Below, piece by piece: positions 46,996 to 59,458 of a stretch of DNA of 64,000 nucleotides (position 1 is its first letter; each line of letters opens with the position of its first letter). The translations under genes and the position numbers were made by a program. Under the pieces are notes generated by a model, which was not told the origin of the DNA, searched no databases, and worked only from the letters and a program-made list of their open reading frames with translations. This stretch comes from Anastatus disparis (taxonomy: Eukaryota; Arthropoda; Insecta; Hymenoptera; Eupelmidae), in assembly GCA_017163975.1 (NCBI GenBank), contig JAFFSR010000248.1, positions 62,001 through 126,000 on the forward strand, in the 5' to 3' direction.

Positions 46996-49900
46996 GAATA
47001 GTTATTAATATTTTCAAAACAAAAAAATTGATTTAACAAACATAATAATTTAAGTTCTCACAAGACATATTAAATGAAATTTTCACTATATTTTAAATCT
47101 AAACTTATATAAGAGCATGATAACATTATTTTTTATTCATTTAATAAAAATTCAACATAAAATGTTGATAAACATCAATTTATTTTAGACATAAAAAAAT
47201 GAAGAAATGCTTTTATTAAAAGTATATCTTTTAATATCAGTAATATAGTGGTATAGTGGCAAATATCTTGACATCAGGTTTTAAATGTTTTTTTATTGAA
47301 TTAACTTAATATAAATTTATAATGTCGATAATTTGATTTAGGAAAGATGAAACTTTACAAAACCTTGCAAATTTCACGAAAGCGTTTCTATTTTATTTTT
47401 AAAAATTTTACATAGAATTCTAACATTTCCAAAAATAAAAAAAAATAGATTTCAACGTTTTTTTTGTATTTATTAAAATCATTCTAAACTTTGAACAATG
47501 ATATGAAAAGCATTTAAAAATTTTTTTAGTTTGACAATTAATTAGGAAAAAATTTTATCTATGTTGTTAATTTTTAAAAATAGCAGTTTAATTATTAAAT
47601 ATATATTTTTTTATGTTTTGACGTTTATTATATCTTTTAAAAGTATATTTTCTACTGTTATTTGGGATAAATGTAACAAAAAGCGTTAATACTTTATTAT
47701 ATCATAAAAAATGTATTTAAATACAATATTCCAAAAAACAGTGAATAAATTTATTATTCAAATAAGAAAAATTTAATCATAAAAACGATGTGCAGCATGC
47801 AACGTGTTTGTCCTTAAAATGCTCATTTTATTAATTTTGTTATTTAATAATGAAAACTGTTTAGATAATTAAAAAAAATTAAGTTTGGGGCGAGAAAGCG
47901 ATAAAAATATGTTATTTGGTTTAAATAAAAAACGTACAATAGCTGTGTTGGCTAAGTTTTAGGGTACGTTGCAACAATTAAAATTTTTTTAAGTTGAAAT
48001 CTTATGCTTTGCCTTTTATTATTAAAAAAATTAATAATATGCTTACAAATAAAATTTGTTACAATACAATAACAAAAATTTTTGACAAAAAATATTGACC
48101 TACAATACAGCCGTTTAAAATAAAATAACCGTTAACTACAAGCATTTTCTAAGCATGTGCTAATTAACGCTTTTTTAAACATAAAATTTGTAATTCAGAC
48201 TTACTGTTCTTTGCATCGCTAGTATAAAAAAATTAAAGCTTTTTTCAAATCCTCAAATGCAGTTAATTGCAGAATTTGCATACAAAAAAATTTGAAATAA
48301 AAAAATTTTTTTAATAAGAAAAACGTTTTTTTTAAATCTAGATTATTTTCTTAATTTGAATGTAATGAAAATTTCTATTTGATATATATTTAATTTTCTC
48401 TTTTTAAATTCATCTTTATTTTATAGATCCATTTCATATAAGTAATTTGTAGATTTAATTATTCTGACAGATTTTCTTTTATAATTGTAGCCAAAGCTCA
48501 TTTATTTTGATTTTTATGAAGTAATAATAATATTATTGTATTTAATATATTTTAAAGATAATACATTTATAAATATAATATAGTTATATAACGTTTATAA
48601 ATATTATATAGTTATATAACGTTTATAAATATAATTTATAAATAGATCAAATAAATTTATGCATAACATTTTAAAAGAATTGATAAAATATTAATTAAAC
48701 TCTAAACATAAATAAATTGATAATGTACTTAAAAAAGAGTATATAATTTGAAAATTGAACCTTATGAGAAACATGTTTCATAATAGAAAATGTTAAATAG
48801 AAAGTATTAAAACATAATAATGAAATAAAAATGTTTATGACATTAATAATAAATCTAAAGTATCATAAAATAAATAAATGTTTTTGAATAAAGTTCAAAA
48901 TTTGGCAATTTCAAAATTTTGAATAAACATTATATAAAGTTTAAATTAAGTTCACAAAAATCTTACAAAAAGAATTACAAAATTTAATTTGAATGAAAAT
49001 TTTTCAAATGAACAAGGAGAAGAAAGGTCCCTATCTTCGGAAAACGAATTTAGTTGAAACTACAGAATCTGATTTTTTTATGAAAAAAATGAAATGAAAA
49101 AAGGTTTCGGATATAAAAATACCGATATTTCATCAAAAATATAGTGAAAAAAAAACGCTTATCGGAACTTGAATAGCCAAACAGCTAAAATTCTTACTAG
49201 AAAATGTGTGATAGATCAAAGAAAGTACTTAAATATATTAATTTAAGCTGTATTGTATCAAAAAAGCTTATGTAGTTCAAAAGTTACGAACGATCAAAAT
49301 ATACAAGTGAAATAGAGTAAAAAATTTATCATATATTATATGCTCAAATTATTAACAAACATGTAATAATTTTCAATCAAGCATAACTTTTTAAGCACAT
49401 TTAGCTTTTTTGAGCTAATAAGACTTAAATTAAAGTATTTAATTTGTACTTTTTTAATATTTAATACATTTTTCTGTAAGATTTTTAGTTGTCCGATCGT
49501 TCAAGTTCTTACGACAACTTCTTTTCATTATATTATTGAAAAATGTGTATAACTTTGTCACTGAAATCTATTTGAGCAAAAGAAAAAAAACGGGTTAATT
49601 TTTTTTCATCACCAAATCATGTCTTGTAGTTTTAACCGGGTTTATTTCTCGAAGGTGGAGATGATCTCTCCTTATAAGTAGGCTTTGATCATTAGTTATT
49701 TAAGTATGAAAAAAATATTTATACTCAAGATATAATTGACTAATTAATTATTACAAGTACTTTAAATGAACTTTGAGTTTAAAATTTCAAAAGTTTTTTT
49801 TTTGGTATTATATTTGTTAGGAAAAATTTGTAGTATTGGAAAAATTTCCAATTTAGTAAATGTTTAGGTGCAATATCAATATAATTAACATTTTATTTTA

Positions 49901-50724
49901 AAAAATACAACAAAATAACGTTTACCACATACTTTGAAAACTGTTTTAATAATAAAATGATTAATAAATAATTTTTTTTACATATCATCGGCTTGGATTA
50001 AAATTCGGCTTACTTCAAAAAAGTTTTCGGGTAAATTTCAAAATGAAAATTCCAATAAAAAAATTTATAAAGAATATAAATTTTTTGAATAATGAAGTGT
50101 ATAATTCTATGTAATGAGACAATTTAAATAATGAAGTACATATATTTTATGTAAATTTAACGAAAATTTATTTTGTTTCAAAGCATACAAAAATTTTACG
50201 TTGATTTTACGTACTTATGTGATACGATTTCCTATGAAAATAATTTTCATAAATTACACAAAACAGTGCAATACTAACAAATATATTATTTTCAAATTTT
50301 ATTGAGTCATATTTGAAAAGTAACTAAACAAATCCATCTTTACAAAATTAAACGAATACATTTTCTTTTTCAGTTAACTTTATAATATAAGAAGTTTTGA
50401 AAAAATGTAATGCATTCTTTTTATTGAATACTTTAAAATACCTACTATTTTCTTACGATATTTCTTTCTAAATATACGATAATTTTTTTGCATCAGGTTA
50501 TTTTTTAGACTTTCATTTAGTCCGATAACACATAGCAAATTTATAAGCAGTATTGTAATTAAATTTTTTTTAATTATAAAAATTAAACCATTTTTTTAAT
50601 AAATTTTTTTTTAACACCAATGGTATTTTGCGTCATTTTTATTTAATGCGCTTTGATGAAGTTGACAAAACTTTTTAAAAAATATGTTTTATCAAAGCAT
50701 ATTCCTTAATTCTTTTATTTATTC
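46996..50724. other. Loop of the foldback element, no genes seen
   Basis: About 3.7 kb of AT-rich sequence with no frame of useful length. Direct repeats of TTATATAACGTTTATAAATA occur near 48570-48640 and of TTCTTTTATTA near 50712-50765. Confidence 0.6.
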
Positions 50725-52233
50725 TTTTATTATTCTTTTATTATTCTTTTATTATTCTTTTATTCGTTTTAAGTTAAATTTTTGTTAAATCAAAAAAAAA
50801 TATGATAAAAATATTTAATTTATATAACCATAATAAACCATTTAAACAAATATAATAACCAATTCGAAATTGATATTTTAAGATACATTTCATAATTCTT
50901 TAATATTTTATAATTGGAAGAGATGTTTCCCTTTATCTGTCATCCTCAATATTTTTCTCATAAAGTTTCAAAGATTAAAAAATTATATACATTTTGTTAA
51001 TAGTCAGATAGCTCCTCCATCAGCTATAATTTGTTGTTTATTAAAAAGGCAGATACTCTTTTGAAACTTTAAATGGGTTTTTATTTCATATATTATTACT
51101 GTAAATTTTCAAATAGCCTCACCGATCATTTCTTTAAGATAATCTCATCTAAAGTATCACTTTGGGTCTCAATAAACTAATCAGTATTGTGTGTTTATTT
51201 AAAATTCATATAATTTCAGCTTGAAGAACCGTTCAGCTCTTTATTATTAAAATACTAATTTGCATGACATCTTAAATTTTTTAAAGTAATTTTATTACAA
51301 AATAATAATTAACAGAACGAGCAGTCAGATAAAATGCAAAATAGTTATTTTTCTGAAAGAATTTTCAATTTTCTTAAATAATTAATCTCTGTGTAACTTA
51401 AATTTTAAAACTGTTTATGTAATTTTTGAAAAATTGAGAATTTTCGCCTTTTAAATTTTGTAACTGTTAAAATAAAATGTTATTATTTAAAAATTAATTA
51501 AAAAGAATTTTATCATTCCCTATATAACTTTAGAAAATGTCACTTTTTTAACGGACAAAAATAATTCAACCATTCAAAGTTTAGTCAAAATTTTGTTTAG
51601 TAAAAACTGAAAATTATTACGTTTGTTAAAGAAAATTATCAATTTTTTTATTTTGAAAATAAAAGTTAATGATATTATAAAGATATGATATTTAATAAAA
51701 AGAAAAGAAAAAGTCCAATTTTTAAAAATATTAATGATATTCAATACAATTTTTATTTAAAATGCGCTTTAATAAAGTTTAAATTTGTAAAATTATTTAT
51801 TTTTTCAGGTAAATTTATCATTTCACTTATCTAAAATAAAATTAGAATTATTTATATTTATTTTCTATTTTTATGAAATTAGTTAAAAATGTCACACATT
51901 TATATAAATTTAGAAAAGGTCCTTTTTAAGAAACAAAAAAGGTTTTATTATTCGCAATTGAGTGAGAATGAAAAAACAACTTAATTTATAATAATTTTTT
52001 TTCAATCTTTAACATCTTTTATTTAGCGGGAAAAAATTACAGAACTAGCTAGGTTTTTATTTCATATTGATATAAGTTATATATCGATGTAGTATTGACA
52101 TTAAAACTTTTTTTCTATCCCTATCTGTAAATATATTTTTTTATATTTTTGAAATAAAATAGAATTTAAGGTGTTAAATAAATTTTTAATTTTACTTTTT
52201 TCCACTATAAAAATGGATTATAAAAATATATAA

Positions 52234-52264
<31 letters not shown>

Positions 52265-52761
52265 CGGAACATCGGGTTCGAACTTGGCAAAATTAGGATC
52301 ACAGCAAGGTGCGTTAGCACTTAGTGACCACAGCCAACGCATACGTTGATTGAAAACGGTAAAAAGTTACATATGTTCATCGCTCCCCAAAAGATTTTAT
52401 TTATTATTATTAATTTGATTATACCTTAACGATGTTTATTATTAAAAAATATATTTATGTTTCAAATAAAAATATGTGATTAATCAACGAATTTTCGGGA
52501 CGGTTAATCACATTTAAATAAAGCTATAACGTGCCGCGGCGAAAACGAGCTAAAGCGAGTTTGCCGTAAGTTTACCTACGCCACTGGGAGACGCGTGTTT
52601 CGTGTGTTTGTCTCCTCCCCTCTCGCTTGCTTCTCTACGCGCGTATAAACGTGGAGGGGCTTTGCGCGTATAGTTCCAGAATCGCCGCAAGGATCGTCAT
52701 GATCGAATCCGGCACGTTTTATTAACACGACATTGGCAATCTCTACTTATCTCTGAAGCTA

Positions 52762-54071
52762 CACAGCTAGACGTCAAAACAGCGTTTCTACATGGAACTT
52801 TAGAAGAAGATATCTACATGAAGATTCCAGATGGACTTGAATGTGATGAGGCAACAAAACGTACTAAAGTATGTAAGGTACACAAGTCTTTATACGGACT
52901 GAAAGTAAGTCCAAAAAGATGGAACAAAAGGTTTTCAGAAGAAGCCCAGAAATTAGGATTGGAAAAGGATGTCAACGAGCCTTGTCTTTTCACCTGGAGA
53001 AAAGATGGACAAGTTGTCTTCATAATATTGTATGTAGACGATGCAATATTGGCCGGAAACAACCGAGCCAAAATGCAAGAGGTCAAAACTAAATTGAGCT
53101 CTGTATTCAGAATGAAAGACTTAGGTGAACCCAGATGTTTCCTGAGAATGAATATCACGAGAGACCGTTCGAATCAAACACTGAAGTTAAACCAGAAGGA
53201 TTACTCAGAAAAGGTGTTAGAACGGTTCAACATGAAAGAGAGTAAACCACAATCAACACCTATGATTACCAGACAAGTCAGGAACAGAGAACACAAACAG
53301 CCTGACGATAATACTTCAGAAGAGAGGAAACTGGAAAAGAAAATTCCATTCAGAGAAGCCATAGGAAGCCTACTATACTTGGCTGGCACAACCAGACCAG
53401 ACATAGCGTATGCTGTTAACTACCTATCCAGAAGACAAACACAAGCCACAGAAGAGGATTGGAAAGACGTGAAAAGGATTTTTCGATACCTCAGAGGAAC
53501 AACTGATTTAGGACTTACCTATACTGGAGGAGGCAGTTCACTAAAAGCTATGACTGACGCAAGTTTCAGAGACTTGCAGGACTCTTCATCTACAGGAGGA
53601 TACGTAATAAAACTGTTTGATGACACAATCTCATGGAGAAGTCACAAACAGAAGTACGTAACGCTATCTACATGCCAAGCAGAGTACCTGGCTATGAGAG
53701 ACGCTTGTCAAGAACTGGTTTCCATTGATAAAGCAACAAGAGATATCATTGGAAAGACTCTATATCCTGTAACCATATGGTGTGACAACAAGTCAGCTGG
53801 TGACTGTACCCAAATAGACGGCAGCCACAGACTGAAGAACTTTGATGACGATATACTGACCATCAAAGCTAAATTGGAATCCAGAGAACGTACTGGAAGC
53901 AAAAGTCACATGGCAACAACCCATGGCGACTACATAAAACAGTGTTTCATCGAAGGAAAAGTTAATGTCAGATGGATCTCTACTAATGAGAATGAAGCTG
54001 ACATCATGACTAAATCCTTACCTGCAGAGAAACACAACTATCTTCGAAATAAAATTTTAAAACTGAGATAA
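52762..54071 (+). CDS. Copia Pol, part 2 (RT and RNase H)
   Basis: Continues the RT with DVKTAFLHGTLEEDIYM and SLYGLKVSPKRW; the catalytic box YVDDAI is intact at about 53032. RNase H shows MTDASF, the QAEYLAM Glu and WCDNKSA, all present. The frame ends with ILKLR and TAA at 54069-54071. No stop occurs in this half. The catalytic residues are intact, so the element was active not long ago. Confidence 0.92.
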
Positions 54072-54268
54072 AAGAGTATATATAAAATTCAAAGCCTTTT
54101 CAGATGACTCAATAATCTAACACTAACCAAGTTAACTTGATACATAAGTTTACTAATAAAATATACTGTGTACATATGCAGATATACAAACATTCAGAAG
54201 ATAATTCTTTTTCTTTCAGATGGTACTAGGAATGATAAGTGCGAAGAGCCAAAGTAAATGGAATTATT

Positions 54269-54280
54269 GGAGGGAGGAAG
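54269..54280 (+). promoter_or_regulatory. Copia polypurine tract
   Basis: GGAGGGAGGAAG directly before the 3' LTR, where plus-strand DNA synthesis starts. Confidence 0.85.
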
Positions 54281-54599
54281 TGTCGAGGATAGCTCCAACA
54301 ATTATTTACTGCGACGACTATGGGAGCGCCACCTTCTACTACCGTGCTCAGAACGACTCTCTCTGTCTCCGTCTTTCTCCCCATCTACTGGTCGCGACGC
54401 GCCACATTCATTCTCTTGTTGGACTGCACCCGCTGCACATTAACTCAAGAGTTATAAAACTTCTTTTTGTATTCACTTAATATTATATTCCTTTTTATTT
54501 AAAGCGTGTAAATAGACGCAAGTGTAATTAATTAATAAAGTTTAGTTTATATTAAATTCAGAGGTACGGTGTACGCTCTCTCTTTTACAACATCTCACA
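54281..54599 (+). repeat. 3' LTR of the young copia element (319 bp)
   Basis: Same borders as the 5' LTR; followed by CATAT (54600-54604), the second copy of the target. Confidence 0.95.
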
Positions 54600-54604
54600 C
54601 ATAT

Positions 54605-56083
54605 ATATATATTACACATTATAACTAAGTGCATGCGCATGAAATATATTAGAAATAAGTAAAATTAGTTGCATGCTTATTAGTTTAATATTTTGCACGC
54701 ACAAATATATTTTTAACATCACCAATTAGTAAAATAAATATTCTTTCTCTATTCTTTCATCCTTCAAACATCTTACATTTAATTTATATAATCAAAATAA
54801 TTTGTCTGTAAAAATATTCCTTCCTTTCATTTATAAATGATTTAAACATAAATAATTTGTATTACAAGAAATTTTACTGTGCATTAACCCTCGAATTACC
54901 TTCTGACGGCCGTGCAAATTTTCCTGCATAAATACAATAGGCAGGTAACCCAACAAGACGTCCCCAAAAATATTTCCCTTGACGTGGAAAACACGAGACC
55001 CCTTTCTTTGCAATCGACATCAGAATTTTATTCTTATTAGATCATAAGAAAAGAATTTTTTTTTCTTCTTTCCTATTGATAATAACAATATTTGAAATAT
55101 ATGTGTGTGTATCTATGTATGATTAATGGTTATATACTACTCATCCTTTTTTTTTATTTCTTTTGCTAAAGCCCTATAATATTTAACAATTATCGAATTC
55201 TCTTTAGATACAAATTTACACACACTCTAATAAAATTTCCTTTTGCATTTAAATATCTTTGAGGAAAATACAAAAAGAAAAAAAAAAGATAATTTGTGAA
55301 ACCAAGTCCACATCCCGTCTTTTAATAAATTGTCCGACGGGCGCGTACATTTATAAGGTACGAAGACAGGTAGCTTGACATTAATTTACATAGACCAAAC
55401 TTTTTCTCACGATAAAATATTAAAATTCACTTACATGAAACAGTTTTTTTTAGTTATTCTCCGCTTAACGTAAATAAATATAACTAAACAAGATCTTATT
55501 CTAACAAATAAATATAAGCCATTAACTTATACCTATCCTATAACAACATATTGTTTAAATAAATTCTTTTTTTATATATATAAAATTTTTATATATTTTT
55601 TTATATATAAAAAAAAGTAACACACATTCCTTTTTCTCCTCTCCTTTCACTATTATTACTAAAATTTTGCAAATTAAATTTTTTTTGTTATACATAACTT
55701 TGCTATTTAAATTTGTAATCCATCAATAGAACTCACCAGCCGACAAACCCCTCAAACCTTTTTTTTTGTTGTTCTCTGTCGCGTTTGCGGGCAGACCCAG
55801 GCGCACACCTATATTTTTTTATTATTATCTGTTTAACCTATAGTTAACTTGTCTAGAGGAATACTCCTGACAGCACTATAAGGAGACGAAATCTTTTTTT
55901 TTGTGTGTGTACGACCGTGGAGTTAAAGTTTTGCATCGCTGATTAAGTAGATAACAACTCTTTTTTTTGAGATTCATTGGCTGAGGATCTTTATTTTTGA
56001 CATTACAAAATTTAAATTGATTCTTTGTTTTCTTTGATTATATATATAAATATATAAGTGAAAGAAATTCTCTTCCTTGCCTT
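54605..56083 (+). other. Gypsy leader, second part
   Basis: AT-rich, G-poor sequence continuing 38123-39470. Only very short ORFs are present. Confidence 0.5.
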
Positions 56084-56281
56084 ATGTCACCTAAATCCAA
56101 CTCTCACTGTTTTTACGAAGCCAAAAGAAATCTTAATTGCTTAGGTGTACCGCGCCGCGAACATAAAAGACTTTGGAAAATCATTAAGCGCATTCCTGAC
56201 GAAGAAACAATAGAAATTGTTCACGGAATCTCGGCATCACTCTATAAATTACAACAATTCGTTCTCACTAGAGACTATTAA
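56084..56281 (+). CDS. Small leader ORF (65 aa), unknown
   Basis: From ATG at 56084 to TAA at 56281. The product is basic and Cys-containing with a helical-looking centre (REHKRLWKIIKRI). No family is recognised. It lies alone in the leader, 1.4 kb upstream of the micropeptide ORF. It could be chance in AT-rich DNA. Confidence 0.35.
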   Translation: MSPKSNSHCFYEAKRNLNCLGVPRREHKRLWKIIKRIPDEETIEIVHGISASLYKLQQFVLTRDY

Positions 56282-57703
56282 TCTAACAACTTATTAACGA
56301 ACTTTCTAAAAATAAATAATAAATAAGCAATAAACATCATCCCGCATCTACAATAAATATAACTAATAAATTTACTAAACAAGAACGAACCACTTCTAAT
56401 AATACATATGTACACACACATTATTGTGGATTAAGCAAGTAAATACTAGGTTAAAAATTTATAATTTTGACAAAAACAAATTCAAATGTGCTATTGTACT
56501 ACGATTACGATATTTCTTATCCTGATAATTATTATCATTTTAGTAATTTATATAAAATGCTATATAAACCCTATAAATTTCATACCAAGAATTTTATAAT
56601 CGTTTTTTTATTAAACATTATAACCCTATAATAATCTTAATTATTAATAAACAAATAAACTTTGTTAATTACCAATCGATACAAACGCTTAACAAACTCA
56701 GCGCATAAGAAACGAAAAGGGCTCCCTTAAAATAAATATATATCTATATATCACAACTATACGACTCACATTGGTAAAAGTGAACAAAAAGACACTTCTA
56801 CCTGCTCGAATAGAGTACAGTAGCACCTACAGCAAGTCGTAAGCCCCAGCAAGGCGTAAACAGCAAAACGGACACCCCCCATACTAAGTCTTTTCTTCTG
56901 CGCTAAGTAAAAAATTATAAATTATTTCGATTAAACAAATAAATAATTAACTAAATAATTAACTAATTAATTAATCCTTTTCATTAATTATTTTAAACAT
57001 AAATAAGAATCAATAAAATTTAATTTCCTTGGATCATATAAAAACTACATAAACAAAAAAGGAAGTAATAATAATAAATCTAATACAATAATAAATAATT
57101 AATAAAACAAAACTATTAATTATTAAAAATAAAAATAATATATATATACATATATTCACGCATAATTACATAATTTTTTTTTACAAGCAAATGATATTGT
57201 GTATAATAATAATGTGTTGAATTGTTAATGATCTTTAGTGTACAATTAATAACCTTATTTTCTTATTTTTAAATATTTATAATTTTGTTCGATCAGATTG
57301 CACAATTTTATGTGCTCAATTTAATTAAATTTCGTTATAATAAATAAAATCTTATTATTATTGTGTAAAATATTTGCGTGCACGACCCGTACATTGCCTT
57401 CTCTTACCACTAATTAAATAGTACCTTAACTATGAGAACAGACGCGTAGATAATTAACAGAAAAATCTAAGGTTAATATATTTTCAAATAATCATATTTT
57501 AGTTACTAGATATAAATAATTACTAAATAATTGAATACAATTTGAAAATAAGGGATAATATTGTTTTACCTTAGCTCTTTTACGCTTTGCAAACCCCAAC
57601 CTTGGAATATTTAATTTTAAATATTTCTACTTCTATACTAGTACAACACAATTACGCCAATTAACCATTAATAATAGTATACGTAATAAATATTACTCCT
57701 TTC
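56282..57703 (+). other. Gypsy leader, third part
   Basis: AT-rich with TAATAA-type low complexity. No ORF of note. Confidence 0.45.
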
Positions 57704-57823
57704 ATGAAATCCATTATAACATATACTAGCATTATCATAGCTATAATATTAGTAATCATAGCCATTGCTCTACTTATAGCACACGCCGAAATATATATTA
57801 GAATCCTTAAATATAAATTATAA
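57704..57823 (+). CDS. 39-residue membrane-type micropeptide ORF
   Basis: ATG at 57704, TAA at 57821-57823. The product begins MKSIITYTS, followed by about 19 hydrophobic residues (Ile/Val/Ala/Leu) and a short tail RILKYKL. It looks like a single transmembrane helix with a basic C-terminal end. It sits in the leader just upstream of the small-ORF chain. Codons are rich in ATA, as the base composition favours, so a chance hydrophobic frame in AT-rich DNA cannot be excluded. Confidence 0.4.
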   Translation: MKSIITYTSIIIAIILVIIAIALLIAHAEIYIRILKYKL

Positions 57824-58044
57824 AATAAGACTCTCCACTCTACCCCCCCCCCCCCCACACTATACATACTGACACTAGTTAATATCTTTTTTTTACGCAT
57901 GTTTACAACAGAAACATACAACGAACTATTACTCTTATATTAAAATATTAACAAAAATAAAAGAAAGAGAATTGCGAAGTACATCATAACCTACCCAGTA
58001 TTACCACAGTAATAATATTGGTCATATATACGATATATACATAT

Positions 58045-58060
58045 ATATTCTTTCTTTAGG
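58045..58060 (+). promoter_or_regulatory. Candidate 3' splice site
   Basis: TATATTCTTTCTTTAG is a strong pyrimidine-AG acceptor 130 bp upstream of the first ORF of the chain. With the LTR donor at 37893 it would define a leader intron, about 5 kb before the copia inserted. Confidence 0.4.
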
Positions 58061-58084
58061 GCAGAATCTTAAACTTCAATATAT

Positions 58085-58141
<57 letters not shown>

Positions 58142-58192
58142 TACTCCCACAATATAAATTTCATATAACTTATCTGCTAGTTTTAAACCCCC

Positions 58193-58408
58193 ATGACCAA
58201 CGTGCCATTGAGTAACAGGTTCCCATATACCAACGCGATAGATCCTAGATTCATCGAATTTGTACTAGCAATAAATCAAGAAGATAACAAATCGATAGAC
58301 GAGGCATTGAACGCCCTCTGCAAAAATCTTTTAACGGTAACAACCCTCGATAAATATATAATCGCAGGGGAAGAACTAGACTCTTGGCTCAAAGATCTAA
58401 AATTTTAA
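58193..58408 (+). CDS. Small ORF 1 (71 aa)
   Basis: ATG after CCC; ends with TAA at 58406-58408. The product is acidic and helical-looking (FIEFVLAINQEDNKSIDEALNAL in pieces). No family is recognised. It is followed by a C(9) run and a TTTTGTTAATAGCAG acceptor-like site before the next ORF. Confidence 0.5.
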   Translation: MTNVPLSNRFPYTNAIDPRFIEFVLAINQEDNKSIDEALNALCKNLLTVTTLDKYIIAGEELDSWLKDLKF

Positions 58409-58413
58409 AATAA

Positions 58414-58824
58414 TTCCTCTATCACCCCCCCCCGGGTTTTTATTGTGTTTTGTTAATAGCAGGTTCTATAATACCTCTCCCCCTTGCTCCTATTACTACA
58501 AATCAAGTCGTCCAATTACTAGACAAATTTCACTTAAGGGCTACCGCATACGAAGCCTGGATAGAAGAGACGGAAAACGTCATTCTACTTCATCAAGACA
58601 TTATCACTGATTTAAGAAACAAAATATACACACTTGAGAGAAAGGTTAGAGAACTGTCTACAAAGGTTGCGCTCTCACGACATTGGGTATCAGACAGGAC
58701 GCAAAAATTGGAAGATCGCATAACAGTAACCGAATCAACTGTGATAGATCTAATTCAAGACTTCAAACGATTACAAATCCGCAAGAATAGGAAAGGAAAA
58801 AGGGAAAATAAAAGCAATCCATGA
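58414..58824 (+). CDS. Small ORF 2, coiled-coil (no ATG)
   Basis: The frame is open from 58414 to TGA at 58822-58824 and has no Met codon. Coding character starts near 58450, right after an acceptor-like AATAGCAG, so it may be an exon or have lost its start. The product (about 124 aa) is a long heptad-like helix (DLRNKIYTLERKVREL) with a basic tail RKNRKGKRENK. The last bases overlap the start of the next ORF as ATGA. Confidence 0.5.
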   Translation, partial: FLYHPPPGFYCVLLIAGSIIPLPLAPITTNQVVQLLDKFHLRATAYEAWIEETENVILLHQDIITDLRNKIYTLERKVRELSTKVALSRHWVSDRTQKLEDRITVTESTVIDLIQDFKRLQIRKNRKGKRENKSNP

Positions 58825-59150
58825 ACCCAGACCCAACACACGAGTTGTTGGCAAAACAGACCTTCCAAAGGTTAGTTGGATTAAACAACCGGGTATCCCC
58901 CTTGAGTTTCTTGGGTCAAGGAATAGACGAAATTCTAGAACTGCACGAAACCGCTCTACTAGAGCTCGAGGAAATAACTTATTCACTCGAGATCAAAAAC
59001 CATATTTGGTCCAATCGACAAAAAAACTTACATCGTTGGACCCGAAATAAAATTTTAGAGTTAAATAAACGCTTAGATAGAATTAACAAGGAGATTGCCG
59101 ATCTGACCGTCAACTTTTCAAAGCTTTCGCTTTATAACCAATCTGAATGA
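58821..59150 (+). CDS. Small ORF 3, coiled-coil (109 aa)
   Basis: ATG 58821 overlaps the stop of ORF 2 (ATGA). The product is helical with Leu/Ile heptads (ELHETALLELEEITYSL, then LNKRLDRINKEIADL). It shows weak similarity in layout to ORF 2 (RTQKL versus RQKNL, W at a matching place), which may reflect an old duplication. No family is recognised. Confidence 0.55.
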   Translation: MNPDPTHELLAKQTFQRLVGLNNRVSPLSFLGQGIDEILELHETALLELEEITYSLEIKNHIWSNRQKNLHRWTRNKILELNKRLDRINKEIADLTVNFSKLSLYNQSE

Positions 59151-59458
59151 GCAGGACTCGAAACAATAGGAAACGAATTTTCGAGAAGAGAACAAAATTC
59201 GAACAAGCACTGAAAAGAAAACTGGACACAGATGAAATAATAGCCACAAAACGCGAGAAATCAATAGGTGAAATAACCTTTGGAAATATACCTGGATTCA
59301 CGCAACAATCTGACACTCTCGTAGAAAACGAGTTAGAACTAGAGGTAGGAAGCTCTACTCCAATATCTAACTTCTCCACAGCCATCCCACTTGCCGATCT
59401 GGTAGGTTGTACAGGTAATTGCGAGTATTGCAGCTCCAATATTTCCCCGATACAATGA
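59147..59458 (+). CDS. Small ORF 4 (103 aa), basic start and Cys-rich tail
   Basis: ATG 59147 overlaps the stop of ORF 3 (ATGA). The product starts with a basic segment (MSRTRNNRKRIFEKR) that resembles a nuclear or RNA-binding signal, then is acidic, and ends in GCTGNCEYCSSN, a possible metal site. Its stop TGA 59456-59458 overlaps an ATG at 59455 in the gag frame. Confidence 0.55.
   Translation: MSRTRNNRKRIFEKRTKFEQALKRKLDTDEIIATKREKSIGEITFGNIPGFTQQSDTLVENELELEVGSSTPISNFSTAIPLADLVGCTGNCEYCSSNISPIQ

Larger units (their letters stand above)
44974..52755. mobile_element. 7.8-kb foldback element with ~2-kb inverted arms
   Basis: It starts CAGAGATTAGTAGAGATTGC and ends with the inverse; AAGCTAC (44967-44973 and 52756-52762) is the 7-bp target duplication. 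After the 25-bp terminus, about 75 bp differ between the two ends; then arms of about 1.9 kb (left from about 45058, right to about 52676) are nearly identical. The loop is 46996-50724. It encodes no visible transposase. Leaving out the element and one 7-bp copy brings the copia frame back in register. A 7-bp duplication and long arms recall Galileo/FB-type foldbacks, but the family is not recognised. Confidence 0.85.

Noticed and set aside
57661..57921. 86-residue minus-strand frame
   Set aside because: Antisense of the micropeptide region, crosses a poly-C run; the plus-strand ORF fits the element's direction.
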